Source: Meghimatium bilineatum
Taxonomy: Eukaryota; Mollusca; Gastropoda; Stylommatophora; Philomycidae
NCBI GenBank assembly: GCA_034231615.1
Contig: CM067311.1
Coordinates: forward strand, 16,301,199 to 16,365,198
Reading direction: 5' to 3'
DNA length: 64,000 nt
Below, in pieces: positions 31,644 to 42,310 of the stretch; the stretch's first letter is position 1, and each line of letters opens with the position of its first letter. Under the pieces are notes generated by a model. That model was not told the DNA's origin, searched no databases, and worked only from the letters and a program-made list of their open reading frames with translations. A program made the translations under genes and the position numbers.

Positions 31644-32555
31644 GATAATGAAAGATATAGATAACAACAGTGTTTTGTCCTTGCCAGACAGGGATAAACA
31701 TATCTTACAATAGTTACTTCGCCAAGTTAGTGCAAGTTCTATTTCCTTCAAAACAGAGGAGTGTTCAGTTGTCTTGCAATATGCAGTAGGGTTCCCATAT
31801 TTGTACGTACCATCACAAATAAGTGACAAATATCCTTACATATAAATATAACCATATAACCATAAATATAACCATATAACCATATAACCATAGCAAGAGA
31901 TACCCCCAGAGACCCAAGTAGTGGAACATGTACTAATTAGAATTAGAATTAAATATGGTAAAACTGCGCGCCAGTTACGAGAAAAACTTCTTTGAAGAAA
32001 GCACACAGTGAGTTCTTTCTGCACAACTCAGGTAAAACACCTGCACGGTGAATACAAATTGCAACATCTTACAACAGAACGTATTTACAAACGGTATCTT
32101 TACAATCACGACCCCATGCTTGTTCAAAGAAAATATTTTAATAATGACAGATTTCTTTTTGAGGTTTTTCCTTTAATTTTTGTTGGAAATTCTCGTGAAA
32201 GAAATGTTCGCAAATAACTCTACATCTATTGAAGCTAGCGTCTAACGACATCTGAAGCTAGGCCTATTAGAGTAACAAAGACTGCAGCAATGACCATGTA
32301 AAGAAAGAAAGAACATTGTGATAGTGTGACATGGCCGGGAAGGGGGTCGGGGGAGAGCGTACGTGTCCCTTCTGTCGCGAGCATACCTGGTGATTGGCAA
32401 TGAACGCACATCTGGCGCACGCAAGCGTTACCTTGTTTGGTCTCATCTTTTTTTGAGTGCACCGTCTCTACTTTCGCGAGAATTGCGAAATTTAGCACAT
32501 ATTCGATCTACGATAAATGTCAGTAAGAACGTTATTCCTTTATATGAGCTTTCAC
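31644..32555. other. Mostly unassigned stretch
   Basis: A small repeat of ACCATAAATATA and ACCATATA words lies at about 31840-31890. Nothing else is recognisable. 32325-32430 is GC-richer (GGGAAGGGGGTCGGGGGAGA) without a named feature. Confidence 0.4.
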
Positions 32556-32557
32556 AT

Positions 32558-32905
32558 ACATATGTTTGTGAGTAGTTTTTGTTCACATATGTTTGTGAGT
32601 AGTTTTTGTTCACATATGTTTGTGAGTAGTTTTTGTTGACATATGTTTGTGAGTAGTTTTTGTTCACATATATTTGTGAGTAGTTTTTGTTCACATATGT
32701 TTGTGAGTAGTTTTTGTTCACATATGTTTGTGAGTAGTTTTTGTTCACATATGTTTGTGAGTAGTTTTTGTTCACATATGTTTGTGAGTAGTTTTTGTTC
32801 ACATATGTTTGTGAGTAGTTTTTGTTCACATATGTTTGTGAGTAGTTTTTGTTGACATATCTTTGTGAGTAGTTTTTGTTCACATATATTTATGAGTAGT
32901 TTTTG
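32558..32905. repeat. Minisatellite, 27-bp unit, about 13 copies
   Basis: TTTGTGAGTAGTTTTTGTTC plus ACATATG is repeated almost perfectly. Because 27 is divisible by 3 and the unit lacks stops in several frames, long ORFs (up to 146 codons on minus) appear. They are artefacts of the array. Confidence 0.96.
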
Positions 32906-33159
32906 TTGCATATGTGCGTGTATCTCTGAGTGGTATTTATTTTTTTTCACAGCCCTTCCCACGCTTTTCTACAATTCTTTTCTTCACTCTTCTTAACTCT
33001 TCTTTACTCTTCTTAACTTATCTTCAATCTTCTTCACTCTTCCTAACTCTTCACAATTGAATGGTGAATTGGAATGGTGAGCAAAGAATAACACCCCTAT
33101 GACCTACTATACGTTTCATGTCATGTCATAAAACATAACTAAGGCAGTTTTGGAAATAG

Positions 33160-33315
33160 AGTTGATTGAAAGTAAACAAGTAAATAAACAAAGTAAAGAA
33201 GTAAATAAAGTAAACAAATAAACAAACAAGTAAATAAATGATACGAATAAGTCAACAAACAAATAAATATATAAACATACAAGTAAATAAACAAATAAAT
33301 CAACAAATAAACCAT
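33160..33315. repeat. A-rich degenerate repeat of AAATAAACAAGT words
   Basis: Irregular 4-bp (AAAT/AAAC) periodicity with AAGTAAATAAACAAA-type words. A low-complexity tract. Confidence 0.8.
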
Positions 33316-33329
33316 ACAATTGCAACATT

Positions 33330-33497
33330 TCAGTTCTTATTTCACATTAAGACACTTCTCTTCTTGTTCCTATTTCACATTAAGACACTTCTCTTCTTGT
33401 TCCTATTTCACATTAAGACACTTCTCTTCTTGTTCCTATTTCACATTAAGACACTTCTCTTCTTGTTCCTATTTCACATTAAGACACTTCTATTCTT
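33330..33497. repeat. Minisatellite, 33-bp unit, 5 copies
   Basis: CTTGTTCCTATTTCACATTA plus AGACACTTCTCTT is repeated with essentially no differences. The last unit runs into the CTTCTTCTTC tail of the SINE B copy. Confidence 0.95.
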
Positions 33498-33728
33498 CTT
33501 CTTAATTTGTTCTCATACTCCTGGAGATTCTTAGATGTAGACCGGAGAAGAGAATTCATTAATTCATGGATTACATCTCGTCCTCTACTTCAGCATGACT
33601 TTTGAGTCACTTTGACCCTCGATGGTATGGGACAGACGACTCCCCCTCCAAAACCTTCTTATTCTTCTCTTACGATATTCATGGTAATTCATTATTCTGT
33701 GTTCTCCTTTCGGACCCCATCAACACAC
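33492..33728 (-). mobile_element. SINE family B, diverged copy abutting a minisatellite
   Basis: Minus orientation: TTCTTCTTCTTAATTTGTTC, TAGATGTAGACCGGAGAAGA, CTTCAGCATGACTTTTGAGT and CTCCTTTCGGACCCCATCAA. Confidence 0.75.
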
Positions 33729-34480
33729 TTCTCTCGTTTATATAAGCTAAGTATGGCTATTTCAAAGTACACAGAACAAACAAAGACGGCATATCCAACC
33801 AGCCAACACAAAACATGCCAGTGAATGACAAGATTCCGCTACTGAAAATCAACAATGCCGTTAGTCTTCAAGAATTCTAACAGATTTAGAAAATCTCACA
33901 ATTAATTTCCGCACGTGCCTTTAACCCAACGGAACTCAAATTTACATACAGGTGGAGCGCTCACATTTAGAATTGTCGCACGTGCATGACAAAGGAAACA
34001 ATGACAGAATGAAACCTGCTCACGGTATCCTGAGGAATTTTGTTCCCCCCTCAAATTGATTTGTGTGGTGAATATATTGTTCGCTCACACTGAACTGCAC
34101 TTCAATAAAAAATGAGTTAGAAAGACATCCTGTTAGTTTATAGTTTCAAATTAAGAATTTAAAAAAAAAGCAAAACATGGAAACGTGCAGCTGCGATGTA
34201 TTTACTAATGTTTTCTTAATGCTAAATCTGCTGCTACAAATCATGATATTTTGAAAATCCTTGATAATGTTTGATCTCATAGAATTACTAATTCTACAGC
34301 CATTGTTAACAATTAGTTGCAAATAAAGTAAACAATTTCATTCTTTGTTATGTTTTAACATGTTTTACTTATCTTTCAATCAATCTTTCGAAGCATATAA
34401 GGTTTATACAGGATTCTTTTCTATTCATTTCGTTGTCACGATTATCTTGAATTGATTTATATGTGATAAAACAATGAAAT
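33729..34480. other. Unassigned AT-rich stretch
   Basis: No repeat family, element end or useful ORF was recognised in about 750 bases. Confidence 0.4.
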
Positions 34481-34489
34481 GTGTTCATT

Positions 34490-34885
34490 GACCTTTCCAT
34501 TCTCAAGGGACACCTGTATAATATTGCTCAAGAGATCGCGGGTTCGAATCCCCTCCGGGAACGGTTTGATTATGTTTTGTTTGTTTGTCTGTTTGAGAAC
34601 CTCAGGAATTGCGAGCGAATAGCTCTTACTTCCAATGTAAAGTGGGGTGGTTTTTCTGAGCTTTCTTTCATACCCAGGAGAATTCAGCTTTTGACTTAGT
34701 GCAATGTCTATTGAAGGTGCCTTCTACTCAGAGGGAGTATATAATTGTATAGATGACATGATATGAAGCTTTCATAAGAAAGCCTGAATATAACGATATT
34801 TCATCTACTAAGGTTTTCTATTGCATGGGTGGTTTGTATAGTTAACCATTGTTGAGACTCACAGACGCAATCGCATGCGTACGTC
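34490..34885 (+). mobile_element. tRNA-headed repeat (family E), most complete copy
   Basis: GGTTCGAATCC at 34541-34551 is a perfect B-box or T-loop sequence in a tRNA-like context (GATCGCGGG before, CCTCCGGGAAC after). About 60 bases downstream a body begins (CAGGAATTGCGAGCG at 34613, GAGCTTTCTTTCATA, GCCTTCTACTCAGAG, CATGGGTGGTTTGTATAG) that recurs at 46000-46275 and in part at 10461-10545. A tRNA-derived promoter half plus a repeated body is the build of a SINE. No clear A box was found, so head and body may be joined by chance. Confidence 0.5.
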
Positions 34886-35590
34886 TTGTTTATAAAGTCA
34901 ACTATTTTAATCCCTACGATTATCGCTGGAAGCGACGGAGCGACGTACTGTGAGTGCTACTCTCGACAAGCGATCTACCGTTTCGTTAAAAGTGAAGGAT
35001 TACATATGACGTGACATAATTCGAGTACAATAAAGTCAATCCTCTACTCCTTTTTGAAGCCATTGACTACAACCATTTAACTAACTTATGTGATAAATGT
35101 ACAATTCATTAAGGAAACAAAACAACATGCACATCTACAGAGACGACTCATATTTCATGATAAGTGAAAGCTAGTTACCGATAATAGCAATACGCAGCTA
35201 CGTACAAGTTCCCCATAAAATTGTTTTCTTGGAATCTTTACCGTTATTCATTTGTCAAGGACAATTGATAATTTTATATTATCGGCGTATATCTTATATT
35301 AAATAGTTACCACTCGACATTTTGAAAAAAAAGATACATGTTCTGAGCACACATAAGTTTCGTAAAACCCACCTCTATTAACATACTAGAAGGAAAACCA
35401 GGCGTTGCATGGGTGAAAATTAAAATCCCGTTCCTGAAGAGTGCCAAGATAAAATATGTGTAGAATTTAATTTATTCCGACCGTTTAGAAGTGGCCTAGG
35501 TTGATACCAAACAAAAATCGATTAGGTCCATACATAATGTGCAAAATATGTACATGTACAGGCATATGTAGACCTATGTTATTTGATGGA
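34886..35590. other. Unassigned stretch
   Basis: No arrays, SINEs or recognisable ORFs. Confidence 0.4.
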
Positions 35591-35602
35591 TACGTTTATA
35601 TC

Positions 35603-35605
35603 ACA

Positions 35606-35660
<55 letters not shown>

Positions 35661-35678
35661 ACTAACTAACTAACTAAA
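35603..35678. repeat. (CA)n followed by (AACT)n microsatellite
   Basis: (CA)n spans about 35603-35655, followed by AACTAACTAACTAACTAAC at about 35657-35677. Confidence 0.95.
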
Positions 35679-36484
35679 AGACGCGAATATTTAAACTTTA
35701 GATGGAATACTCGGTGTTGACGGGATGAGAATAAGAAAAAAAGAGTATTTTTCAACCATTATTGTTAATAATAGAAGAGTTGATGACTACTGGAGAGCCG
35801 AGGGCGTAGATATTCACATAATCCTTTTACTGAAGGCCACCAAGTCATAAGCTGTGCAGAATTTAATTCACATTGAAATGAAATTGAAGAAATAAAAAAA
35901 TAGCCCTGGGTAACGAACACCAAACGACAGCAAAAAAAATACGATGCTCTACTGCCTTTGCTACGAATACAACATAGTCAAGTGCGTAAAATTGTATATT
36001 TATAAACCTTGGCTAATTGTTGACTCAATATTTGGAAGGGGGACAATGGGAACAAAGGGGAACATTGGGAAAAAATTGACTATGGTGATGGATTTTAAGA
36101 GAGATGTGAAGTGTTTTATCTAATGGAATCATTACCACAAAAAGCATAAACGCAAGTAGAAATAATAGTCAACCTGTTAATGCATAGTAAACTTCAATTG
36201 AAACAGAATAAACGTTGATTGCAAAGCTGCAATAAACAATTTTAGTATCAAGTAGGCCTAGCCGCTACCGATGATTGTTTACATTCATTTAACATATGTG
36301 CACTGGTCACAGGTAAAAAGGATAAAAAATAATTTTTTAAAACCACATTAGAACTTTAACGATTGTTTTGGACTGTCCGCACGATGCTCAGGATCTGCCC
36401 CATAACCAGGTCAAATGTCTTCCGTCTACGTGTTTTAGTTTTCGAGTGCATTGCGACCAACAAAAACATACAATTACGGAGTTA
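35679..36484. other. Unassigned AT-rich stretch
   Basis: No recognisable element. Frequent A runs and stop codons in every frame. Confidence 0.4.
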
Positions 36485-36485
36485 G

Positions 36486-36544
<59 letters not shown>
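36485..36544. repeat. (TA)n microsatellite
   Basis: About 60 bp of pure TA. Confidence 0.97.
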
Positions 36545-36545
<1 letters not shown>

Positions 36546-36577
36546 CGTGCATCATATATGTTTTCATATATACATTC

Positions 36578-36884
36578 ATTAAAAAAACCCATAATTCTTC
36601 AGGGTCAAAAGGATACTACATTCTTCTTCTTCTTCTTTAGTGTTCATTCTCAAACTCCCGCTGGATCTCCCTTGCAGAAGGATCATGATCCTAATTGGTT
36701 TCCAGCAGGATGTAGTCCAGAGAATAGAAATGAGCTGTGTCGCCATTTTATTTGCGCCAATGGCCAGAAACATCCGTCTTCGGCGGTAAAAGGGTACTAC
36801 TTTGAATGTGTCAACACAAAGTTTCCTAAAGCGAGTTTCGTCGTTAACGATGTTGATGAGTATGGTAATTCCTATTTTCAATAA
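36578..36884 (-). pseudogene. RTE-like LINE family d, 3' end, split by SINE A6
   Basis: The tail GACCCTGAAGAATTATGGGT lies at the left, and after the SINE the minus strand reads FRKLCVDTFKVVPF, equivalent to WRTLCAEASNVVPL of the copy at 30846. The two halves join at AAAAGGATACTAC, which is duplicated around the SINE. Confidence 0.7.
36622..36786 (-). mobile_element. SINE family A, copy A6, nested in an RTE tail
   Basis: Minus-oriented family A element with flanks AAAAGGATACTACATT (left) and AAAAGGGTACTACTTT (right), a 16-bp target duplication with two changes. It inserted into an already dead LINE copy. Confidence 0.87.
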
Positions 36885-36899
36885 GAACTCTTATTTTCA

Positions 36900-37260
36900 A
36901 AATAAATATGTGTTTGTGAATATCAAAACTGCATTATATAAAACGATTATCATGCCATCACTATGCTACCAATGTCAAACATGGACATTAACAACAGAAT
37001 CTAAAAGAAAACTTGTTACAACAGAAATGACTTGTCTACGTAGAATCCACGGAGTAACAATAAGAGACAGAAACAAAAACAGAAAAGCATTACTATACAG
37101 ACACGATGGATACAAAGCAAGGGGCTCTCCATGCAAATGATGAATTTCAGAAATAAAAGTCAACAAAAACAAACATATATGAAGCACACAAAAAGGTCAA
37201 CTCCAGAGAACTCTTCTACCACTGACGCTGCAAAGCATACAGACGTAGAAAGAGAAAAGA
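36900..37260 (+). pseudogene. LINE family f, post-RT fragment
   Basis: NIKTALYKTIIMPSLCYQCQ, WTLTTESKRKLVTTEMTCLR and RRIHGVTIRDRNKN match the region between RT and C terminus seen also at 41290-41700 and, on minus, at 39386-39622. The open frame runs from 36802 to 37140, then continues broken to about 37260 (TPENSSTTDAAKHTDVE type end). Confidence 0.72.
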
Positions 37261-37269
37261 AAAAAATAT

Positions 37270-37505
37270 GAGTATGGAAAAACATGATTTGTCAAGTCGT
37301 TAATATTGGTTTCCCATGATTTTCATCGTCAACTTGTGCTTCTTCCACCCACAAATATTTCCTTCGAGATCGTTTTTGACAGGAACACATGCCGTCATAC
37401 ATGTTCACATCATGCATACGCTCGAGGTCCCGTCCAGACGCCATGTCTGCAGTGTGTGTCCAACTCGTGTCCAACGTCTTTTCAACTTAACGCACGCAGT
37501 GCTTA
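37270..37505 (-). pseudogene. Decayed RTE-like LINE fragment
   Basis: The minus strand shows, in shifted frames, KTISKEIFVGGRSTS-like sequence where KTILQGTVEGGRSRG is expected, followed by DNIKEW-like remains. Low similarity. Confidence 0.35.
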
Positions 37506-37614
37506 GGCATTCACAGCTCAATACAGAGAGAGTTTATTAAGTAAAACAAATTTTGCTTTCTATACAACCACTAGTACTATGAAGATGAAGGTGATGGTAA
37601 TAATGAACAGTACA

Positions 37615-37675
37615 TGACTAGTACAGTACAGTACAGTACAGTACAGTACATGACTAGTACAGTAGAGTACACGTG
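37615..37675. repeat. (AGTAC)n short tandem repeat
   Basis: ACTAGTACAGTACAGTACAG with further AGTAC units, twice restarted by ATGACTAGTACAGTA. Confidence 0.9.
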
Positions 37676-38168
37676 CAAGAGTACAACTTGTAGCTATTTT
37701 CTTACTGATTATATGGGTATGCCTCGAAAGATTCACTCGGGATATCTACTCCGTCAGTAGCTTTAGTCGATGACGAAAGAGAGTGGGTGTATTTGAGGGA
37801 GGGAGTAGTTTACACTCTTCCCCCACCACATCTAGTTCTCTGCTGAAGAGAGTTACTTTCATTTGTGTACCTTGATACGTGGGGGGGGGGGGGGGGGGGT
37901 TGGAGAGAAATGAAAGAGCAGACACAATTATCAGAGTGGGCACAGTGACTAACGGCAGTTCGACGGACCGTGCAATTTTATGTAGTCTTATATATAATCA
38001 GCTAGACTTGTGAATTTTTTTTCAAAAATTAATGAAACATTAACTGACTTATGTTCTCATGTAAAAATTGCTAGAAAACAAGCACAGTTTCTTGGAAAAT
38101 AACACAAGATTCCCAAGTCTAATTTTTTTTAAAGCCCAGGAGTGTTAACGCTGATCCTGAGTTATAAG
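37676..38168. other. Unassigned stretch with a poly-G tract
   Basis: A run of about 19 G at 37881-37899. Otherwise nothing is recognised. Confidence 0.45.
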
Positions 38169-38450
38169 CCGCCTGTGTGTTGCCGGGGGTCCGAAAAGGG
38201 AGCACAGAATAGCAACACTGTTTACCTTCCACGCATGTCGTAAAAGGCGACTAAGGAAGTTATGGAATGAAGTTGGCTGTCCCATCCCATTTAGGGTAGG
38301 TGACCCAAAGCCATGCTGAAGTCGGATGTGTCCGGCCGAAAGGCGCAGATATCGCAGCAATGCTGTAAACCATGACCAAACGCATTCCGTTCTCCAGACT
38401 ACATCCTGCTAATCTGCAGGAGTTTGAGAATGAACGCAGAAGAAAAGAAG
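38169..38450 (+). mobile_element. SINE family B, copy B4 (full length)
   Basis: Head GCCTGTGTGTTGCCGGGGGT, core GTAAAAGGCGACTAAGGAAG and GAAGTCGGATGTGTCCGGCC, end GAATGAACGCAGAAGAAAAG. No convincing target duplication was seen. Confidence 0.88.
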
Positions 38451-39120
38451 ATAGGCACCATAATACATATCGTTATTGTAAATTTTGATACTTCGAAACT
38501 TGTACTGAGGGTATAACACAATAACTGAAGTGAGAATAGTTCCCGTCCCAGGGGACCATTGCAGTGCGGCTGTAAAGAATTCACACTCAATGTAGATGAT
38601 CTGCATGCTTGGCTATGCGTGCAAAACAATTATCAACAAAATAATGGAACTTGAGGAATAACATTCTCGTTAAAAAAAAAAAGAAAAGACAGGAAAGCCC
38701 AGAATCTGGGGAAATATCTCAAGATATATCAAAAAAAGTCCAGATCATGAAAAAAAATCACAGGAGTGGCAACAATGTTTAATGGAAAACATGTCACTAA
38801 TAGTATTTGAACAATATTCCCTGTTTCAGTTTCACTGTCAATTTTTGTTTAAAACAGGTTCCAAATCTTTTGCAAGGTGTGTTAGTAGGTCTTAGATCTA
38901 GGGGGATGAGAGGGGTTTTCTTGATTCAGTTTCAGAGAAGTTTTTTTTGAAAAACAATAATTCCGTGTGACAACGAATAGGAGAGAAAAACATAAGGGAG
39001 AAGAAGTACATTGTCTATGATTGTCTTTGCGATGTTCTAAAACAGGGGGTATTTGAGGGAAGGAGGGGGAGGGGTTATACTCTCCCCCCCACCCCACCTC
39101 TTGTATTTACGGATTTCTAG
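38451..39120. other. Unassigned stretch
   Basis: No recognised repeat or ORF. Contains G-rich and C-rich patches at 39040-39100. Confidence 0.4.
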
Positions 39121-39129
39121 TTTTATTTC

Positions 39130-39740
39130 TTCTAATCATCATGTCATTTAATGAAAAGATCAATGATTCCATGTCATTCCTGGCAAATTTCTTGAAGTAA
39201 GATCATAATCTTCTTGATATGAAATAATAATGTGCCATATCAGAATGCTGGTAATTCCTACAATCCATTTTCTTCTTGGTCTTCCTCTGTATATTGCTGT
39301 TTCGATTGTCATGTTGTATGCTCTTGCCGCTAGCCAATAAGGGTTCATTCTCATTAGGTGATCGAACCATTTCAATCTCTGTTTTTCATATATTTACCAC
39401 TGAAGTTGTTCCAACAGTTCTTGTAATCTCCTCATTTCTCACATGATCTTTTCTTGTTCTGTTTGCTGCTTTTCTTGGACATCTCATTTCACACGTAGAA
39501 AGCTTTTTTCTCTCTTGTTTTATAGTTAGTGTCCATGTCTGATATTGAAAACATAATGTTGGGACGAATATTGAATTTATGATTTGAATTTTGGTTTCTA
39601 TCAGGGTAAATGTGTGTTTCAAAATTGGTGTATGTTCATAATTTACGTAGTTGTCTTTTTAAAATTCTTGTCTGATCTCTCTGTCTATTCTTTTATCAAC
39701 TGTACAAATTCTCCCTAGATTTTCTCCCTGCATTTGCTTC
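39130..39740 (-). pseudogene. LINE family f, post-RT region to C terminus
   Basis: The minus strand reads IINSIFVPTLCFQYQTWTLT, ERKKLSTCEMRCPRKAANRT, then in another frame MKWFDHLMRMNPYWLAARAY and GRPRRKWIVGITSIL. This is about 190 codons of a LINE ORF2 tail with one or more frame changes, the longest family f copy here. It links the part seen at 36900 and 41290 with the part seen at 11440. Confidence 0.75.
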
Positions 39741-40130
39741 AGTAGTTGATCAAAACTCCACTACTTGCATATAAAACTCATGTCAAATTGCTGATTTCCT
39801 TTTTTTTTGGTGTGAAATGAATAAGGGTGTCCTTGTCATCTATTCCTGGTGACACTGACACCCTATTTGTGGGAAAATATATTCTAGATATAATCTGACA
39901 TGAATGAATATTGTGACATCGTCTGACAATGTGATGTGAACTAATATATGTTGTCATCTCCACTTGTGCTGTTAAGTACATCATTATCATGGACGTATAT
40001 AACTATTAATACACAATAACAGAAATATATTCAAATCACAACTTCAACGATTTACACTGAAAAATAAGCAGATGTAACAACACTAAACAGGAAACGGGTG
40101 GCTGGGGTAATACAGGACACATATCAAAAT
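39741..40130. other. Unassigned stretch
   Basis: Nothing recognised apart from short homopolymers. Confidence 0.35.
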
Positions 40131-40260
40131 ACAAAAAAAAAAATGGATATGTGTTACCAAAATAATTTGATAAAACAACATAACAACGAGACAGTGAGAG
40201 ACCACCTTTCGACTAAAAAAGTCTTCATCGGGACATCTATTTGCACTTTTTCTGTGCACT
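40131..40260 (-). mobile_element. Penelope-like terminal fragment with near-intact hammerhead-like core
   Basis: The minus strand at 40202-40234 reads TCCCGATGAAGACTTTTTTA then GTCGAAAGGTGG. That is CCGATGA (one base from CTGATGA), a GACT/AGTC stem II with a T-rich loop, and an intact GAAA. It is the least decayed of the hammerhead-like motifs here. The same sequence in inverted orientation is at 40810-40880. Confidence 0.55.
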
Positions 40261-40420
40261 TACCCATCCTTAATTACCACCTCTACCTTCCCCTCACATC
40301 CTCTTTTCCCCTATCATGCTGCTATTTTTTGCTTACTTCGTCGCCTATTCGCTGTTGTCCTTCACCCTTTTTTTACCCTTCTTTTCACCACCATTTGTCT
40401 CTATGTATGTTTTTTTTTTA

Positions 40421-40793
40421 AAATGGATGCCTTTGAGATGTGGGTATATAGAAGAATAGGGAGAACATCATGGAAAGAGAAGAAAACAAATAAAGAGGTG
40501 CTAAAGACACTTAATATGAAGAAAGAACTACTAAGAGAAATAAAGATCAGGCAAATAAAATACTTTGGACACATTAAAAGACATGACACCTTATTGAAGA
40601 CCTTACTTGAGGGTAAAGTCAAAGGGAAGCGAGCAAGAGGTAGGCAGAGATACAAGTGGGAGAGTAACATTACACGATGGACAGGTTACAGTCTAGCAGA
40701 GTGCACCACCAAGACAAGAGACAGGAGATGTTGGAGATACGTTGCAGCCAACCTTCGTTGCGGAGACGGCACTTGATGATGATGATGATGATT
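40421..40793 (+). pseudogene. RTE-like LINE family a, C-terminal copy 2 (open, 117 codons)
   Basis: The open frame 40423-40776 reads MDAFEMWVYRRIGRTSWKEK, LREIKIRQIKYFGHIKRHDT, EGKVKGKRARGRQRYKWESN and CWRYVAANLRCGDGT, followed by GATGATGATGATGATG. It is an uninterrupted RTE ORF tail but 5'-truncated, lacking endonuclease and RT, so not a functional gene. It lies between two inverted Penelope-like pieces. Confidence 0.85.
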
Positions 40794-40799
40794 TGTTTA

Positions 40800-40895
40800 C
40801 TGTGGTCTTTTGTTTGTCCCAATGAAGACTTTTTAGTCGAAAATTTCGCCTGTTCCTGTGTTCTTAGGTTGTTTTATTGGTTTAAATGCTGACCC
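40800..40895 (+). mobile_element. Penelope-like terminal fragment, right inverted partner
   Basis: 40817-40848 reads TCCCAATGAAGACTTTTTAG then TCGAAAATTTCG, with downstream TAGGTTGTTTTATTGG matching the reverse complement of the left copy's TATGTTGTTTTATC. CCAATGA has two changes from CTGATGA; stem II and GAAA are intact. Confidence 0.5.
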
Positions 40896-41054
40896 GATTA
40901 CAAACAAGATATTGTAATTAAGGAACGATTAACAATGCGATTACCATGCGTCGCGATTTGAACAGGAGTGTCCAGGATTAGTAAAGTTCTTCCTGCACGC
41001 CGGCTGGTCTTAATTTAGTCACGGTTTCTATTTGTCTACTAAGAATTTAATTAA

Positions 41055-41160
41055 AGATTCTTGAGACTAACGGGAGTGAACCGGTTCGTTCTAACGGCAC
41101 CGATTCGCCTTGCAACATGAGTAAAAGGGTTTTTCCGTACTTGACTAACCGTACTCTTCA
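41055..41160 (-). repeat. tRNA-like fragment of family G
   Basis: GAGACTAACGGGAGTGAACC is the reverse complement of a B-box-type GGTTCA.TCCCGTTAGTCTC end. It is followed by the CGTTCTAACGGCACCGATTC and TTTTTCCGTACTTGAC stretch seen also at 21545-21635 and 41990-42080. Confidence 0.5.
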
Positions 41161-41279
41161 TTTTCTATGAGCAGTGTGTTTTGTCGCTGTCGATTTGCTA
41201 GATCTGTCACAGCGTTGTTTCAGAGTTTCTAAATGGTTCAACTGTGTTCTAATCTATCACATTCAGATATAGAAATCAT

Positions 41280-41725
41280 ATATTCCATCAGAAATACACT
41301 GAATCACAGAAAACTTTCATAACTATGCTACCAGCGCCAAACCTTGACAATGACAGCACAAGACAAATGAAAAATAGTGACAACAGAAATGACATGTCTA
41401 CGAAGAATACTCAGAGTGTCATTAAGAGATAGAATTAGAAACGATAACATCAGACAGATAACCAAAACAATACCAGTATTGGAACACATCAAAAGACAAC
41501 AGATCAAGTGGTTTTCACACGCTTCCAGACTACCGACATATAGCAAGCCACAAATGGCCGTTACACATAGACATAACGGTTATAAAGCCAGAGCAGACCA
41601 TGTAAAAGATGGATCACATAAATCAAATAAGCCACAGGAACAAGCTTACAAACTGCGCAGAAGAAGGCCATCTCCAGAGAACTCTTCCACCCGTGACGCC
41701 GCATGACAAACAAGGGACACAGCGT
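41280..41725 (+). pseudogene. LINE family f, post-RT fragment
   Basis: The frame 41377-41706 reads MTTEMTCLRRILRVSLRDRI, IRQITKTIPVLEHIKRQQIK and WFSHASRLPTYSKP, then a C-terminal part (RRRRPSPENSSTRDAA). About 110 codons are open. It matches 36900-37260 and the minus-strand copy at 39130-39740. Confidence 0.75.
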
Positions 41726-41732
41726 ATAGATA

Positions 41733-42120
41733 GATAGACTAACCGCATCTCCAAACAAGACTCAAGTCACTGAGAACGGATCAATCGAGACAAGTACTAT
41801 TACAACAACAACGAACATCCCGTACAAGTATTGAAGTATCCCCAGTAATACAAACATATAACATCCGTATTAGTACTACAAGGGCAATATTGCTTCTTGT
41901 AAACATAAATAACATGGAAACAATTCAATGTTACTTCAAATAATTGCTTATAAAATTAAATTCAAGTAGGAAGCTAGTGGATACATTAAATTAACGGGAA
42001 AACTCGTTTACTCATGTGGCAATGTGTTTCGGTGCCGTTAGAACGGACAGGTTCAATTCCTGTTAGTCTCAATAATTTTTAATTTAATTTATCCTCTTTC
42101 GTCCTACTTGAATTTAATAA
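41733..42120. repeat. Family G repeat, copy 2, with an inverted tRNA-like end
   Basis: 41757-42005 matches 21665-21900 (CAAGTCACTGAGAAC, ACGAACATCCCGTACAAGTA, TTGTAAACATAAATAACATG). Here the tRNA-like part (42000-42075, with GGTTCAATTCCTGTTAGTCT on plus) lies in the loop of an inverted repeat with perfect 14-bp arms AAATTCAAGTAGGA (41958-41971) and TCCTACTTGAATTT (42102-42115). Confidence 0.55.
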
Positions 42121-42310
42121 ACAAATGTAACCAGTTTGAAACTAAACGAGGTAGCAGAAGAAGAAATGCATGGTTAATTTTACAGCCCAGAAATATATTT
42201 AATGAAGATCTAGAACACAAGTCTGTCCAGGTTTGATTTCGGTTGTTTCCACCTTTTGTAGGTAATTTTAGTTATTGGTACCAGTTTTATTGAATATTTA
42301 AAACGTAATT

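Noticed and set aside
32443..32962. ORFs of 146 and 136 codons on the minus strand (NKNYSQTYV repeats)
   Set aside because: Both are translations of the 27-bp array in different frames; a stop-free unit of length divisible by three explains them.
34525..34565. Functional tRNA gene
   Set aside because: Only the T-loop or B-box half is convincing; no acceptor, D or anticodon arm can be closed.
40423..40776. A genuine 117-codon host gene
   Set aside because: It is the C-terminal end of an RTE LINE, truncated at the 5' side, with a broken copy at 29505-29947 and the same GATGAT tail.
42000..42080. Functional tRNA gene
   Set aside because: A B-box-like GGTTCAATTCC is present, but the A box and cloverleaf pairing are not, and the segment recurs as a dispersed repeat.
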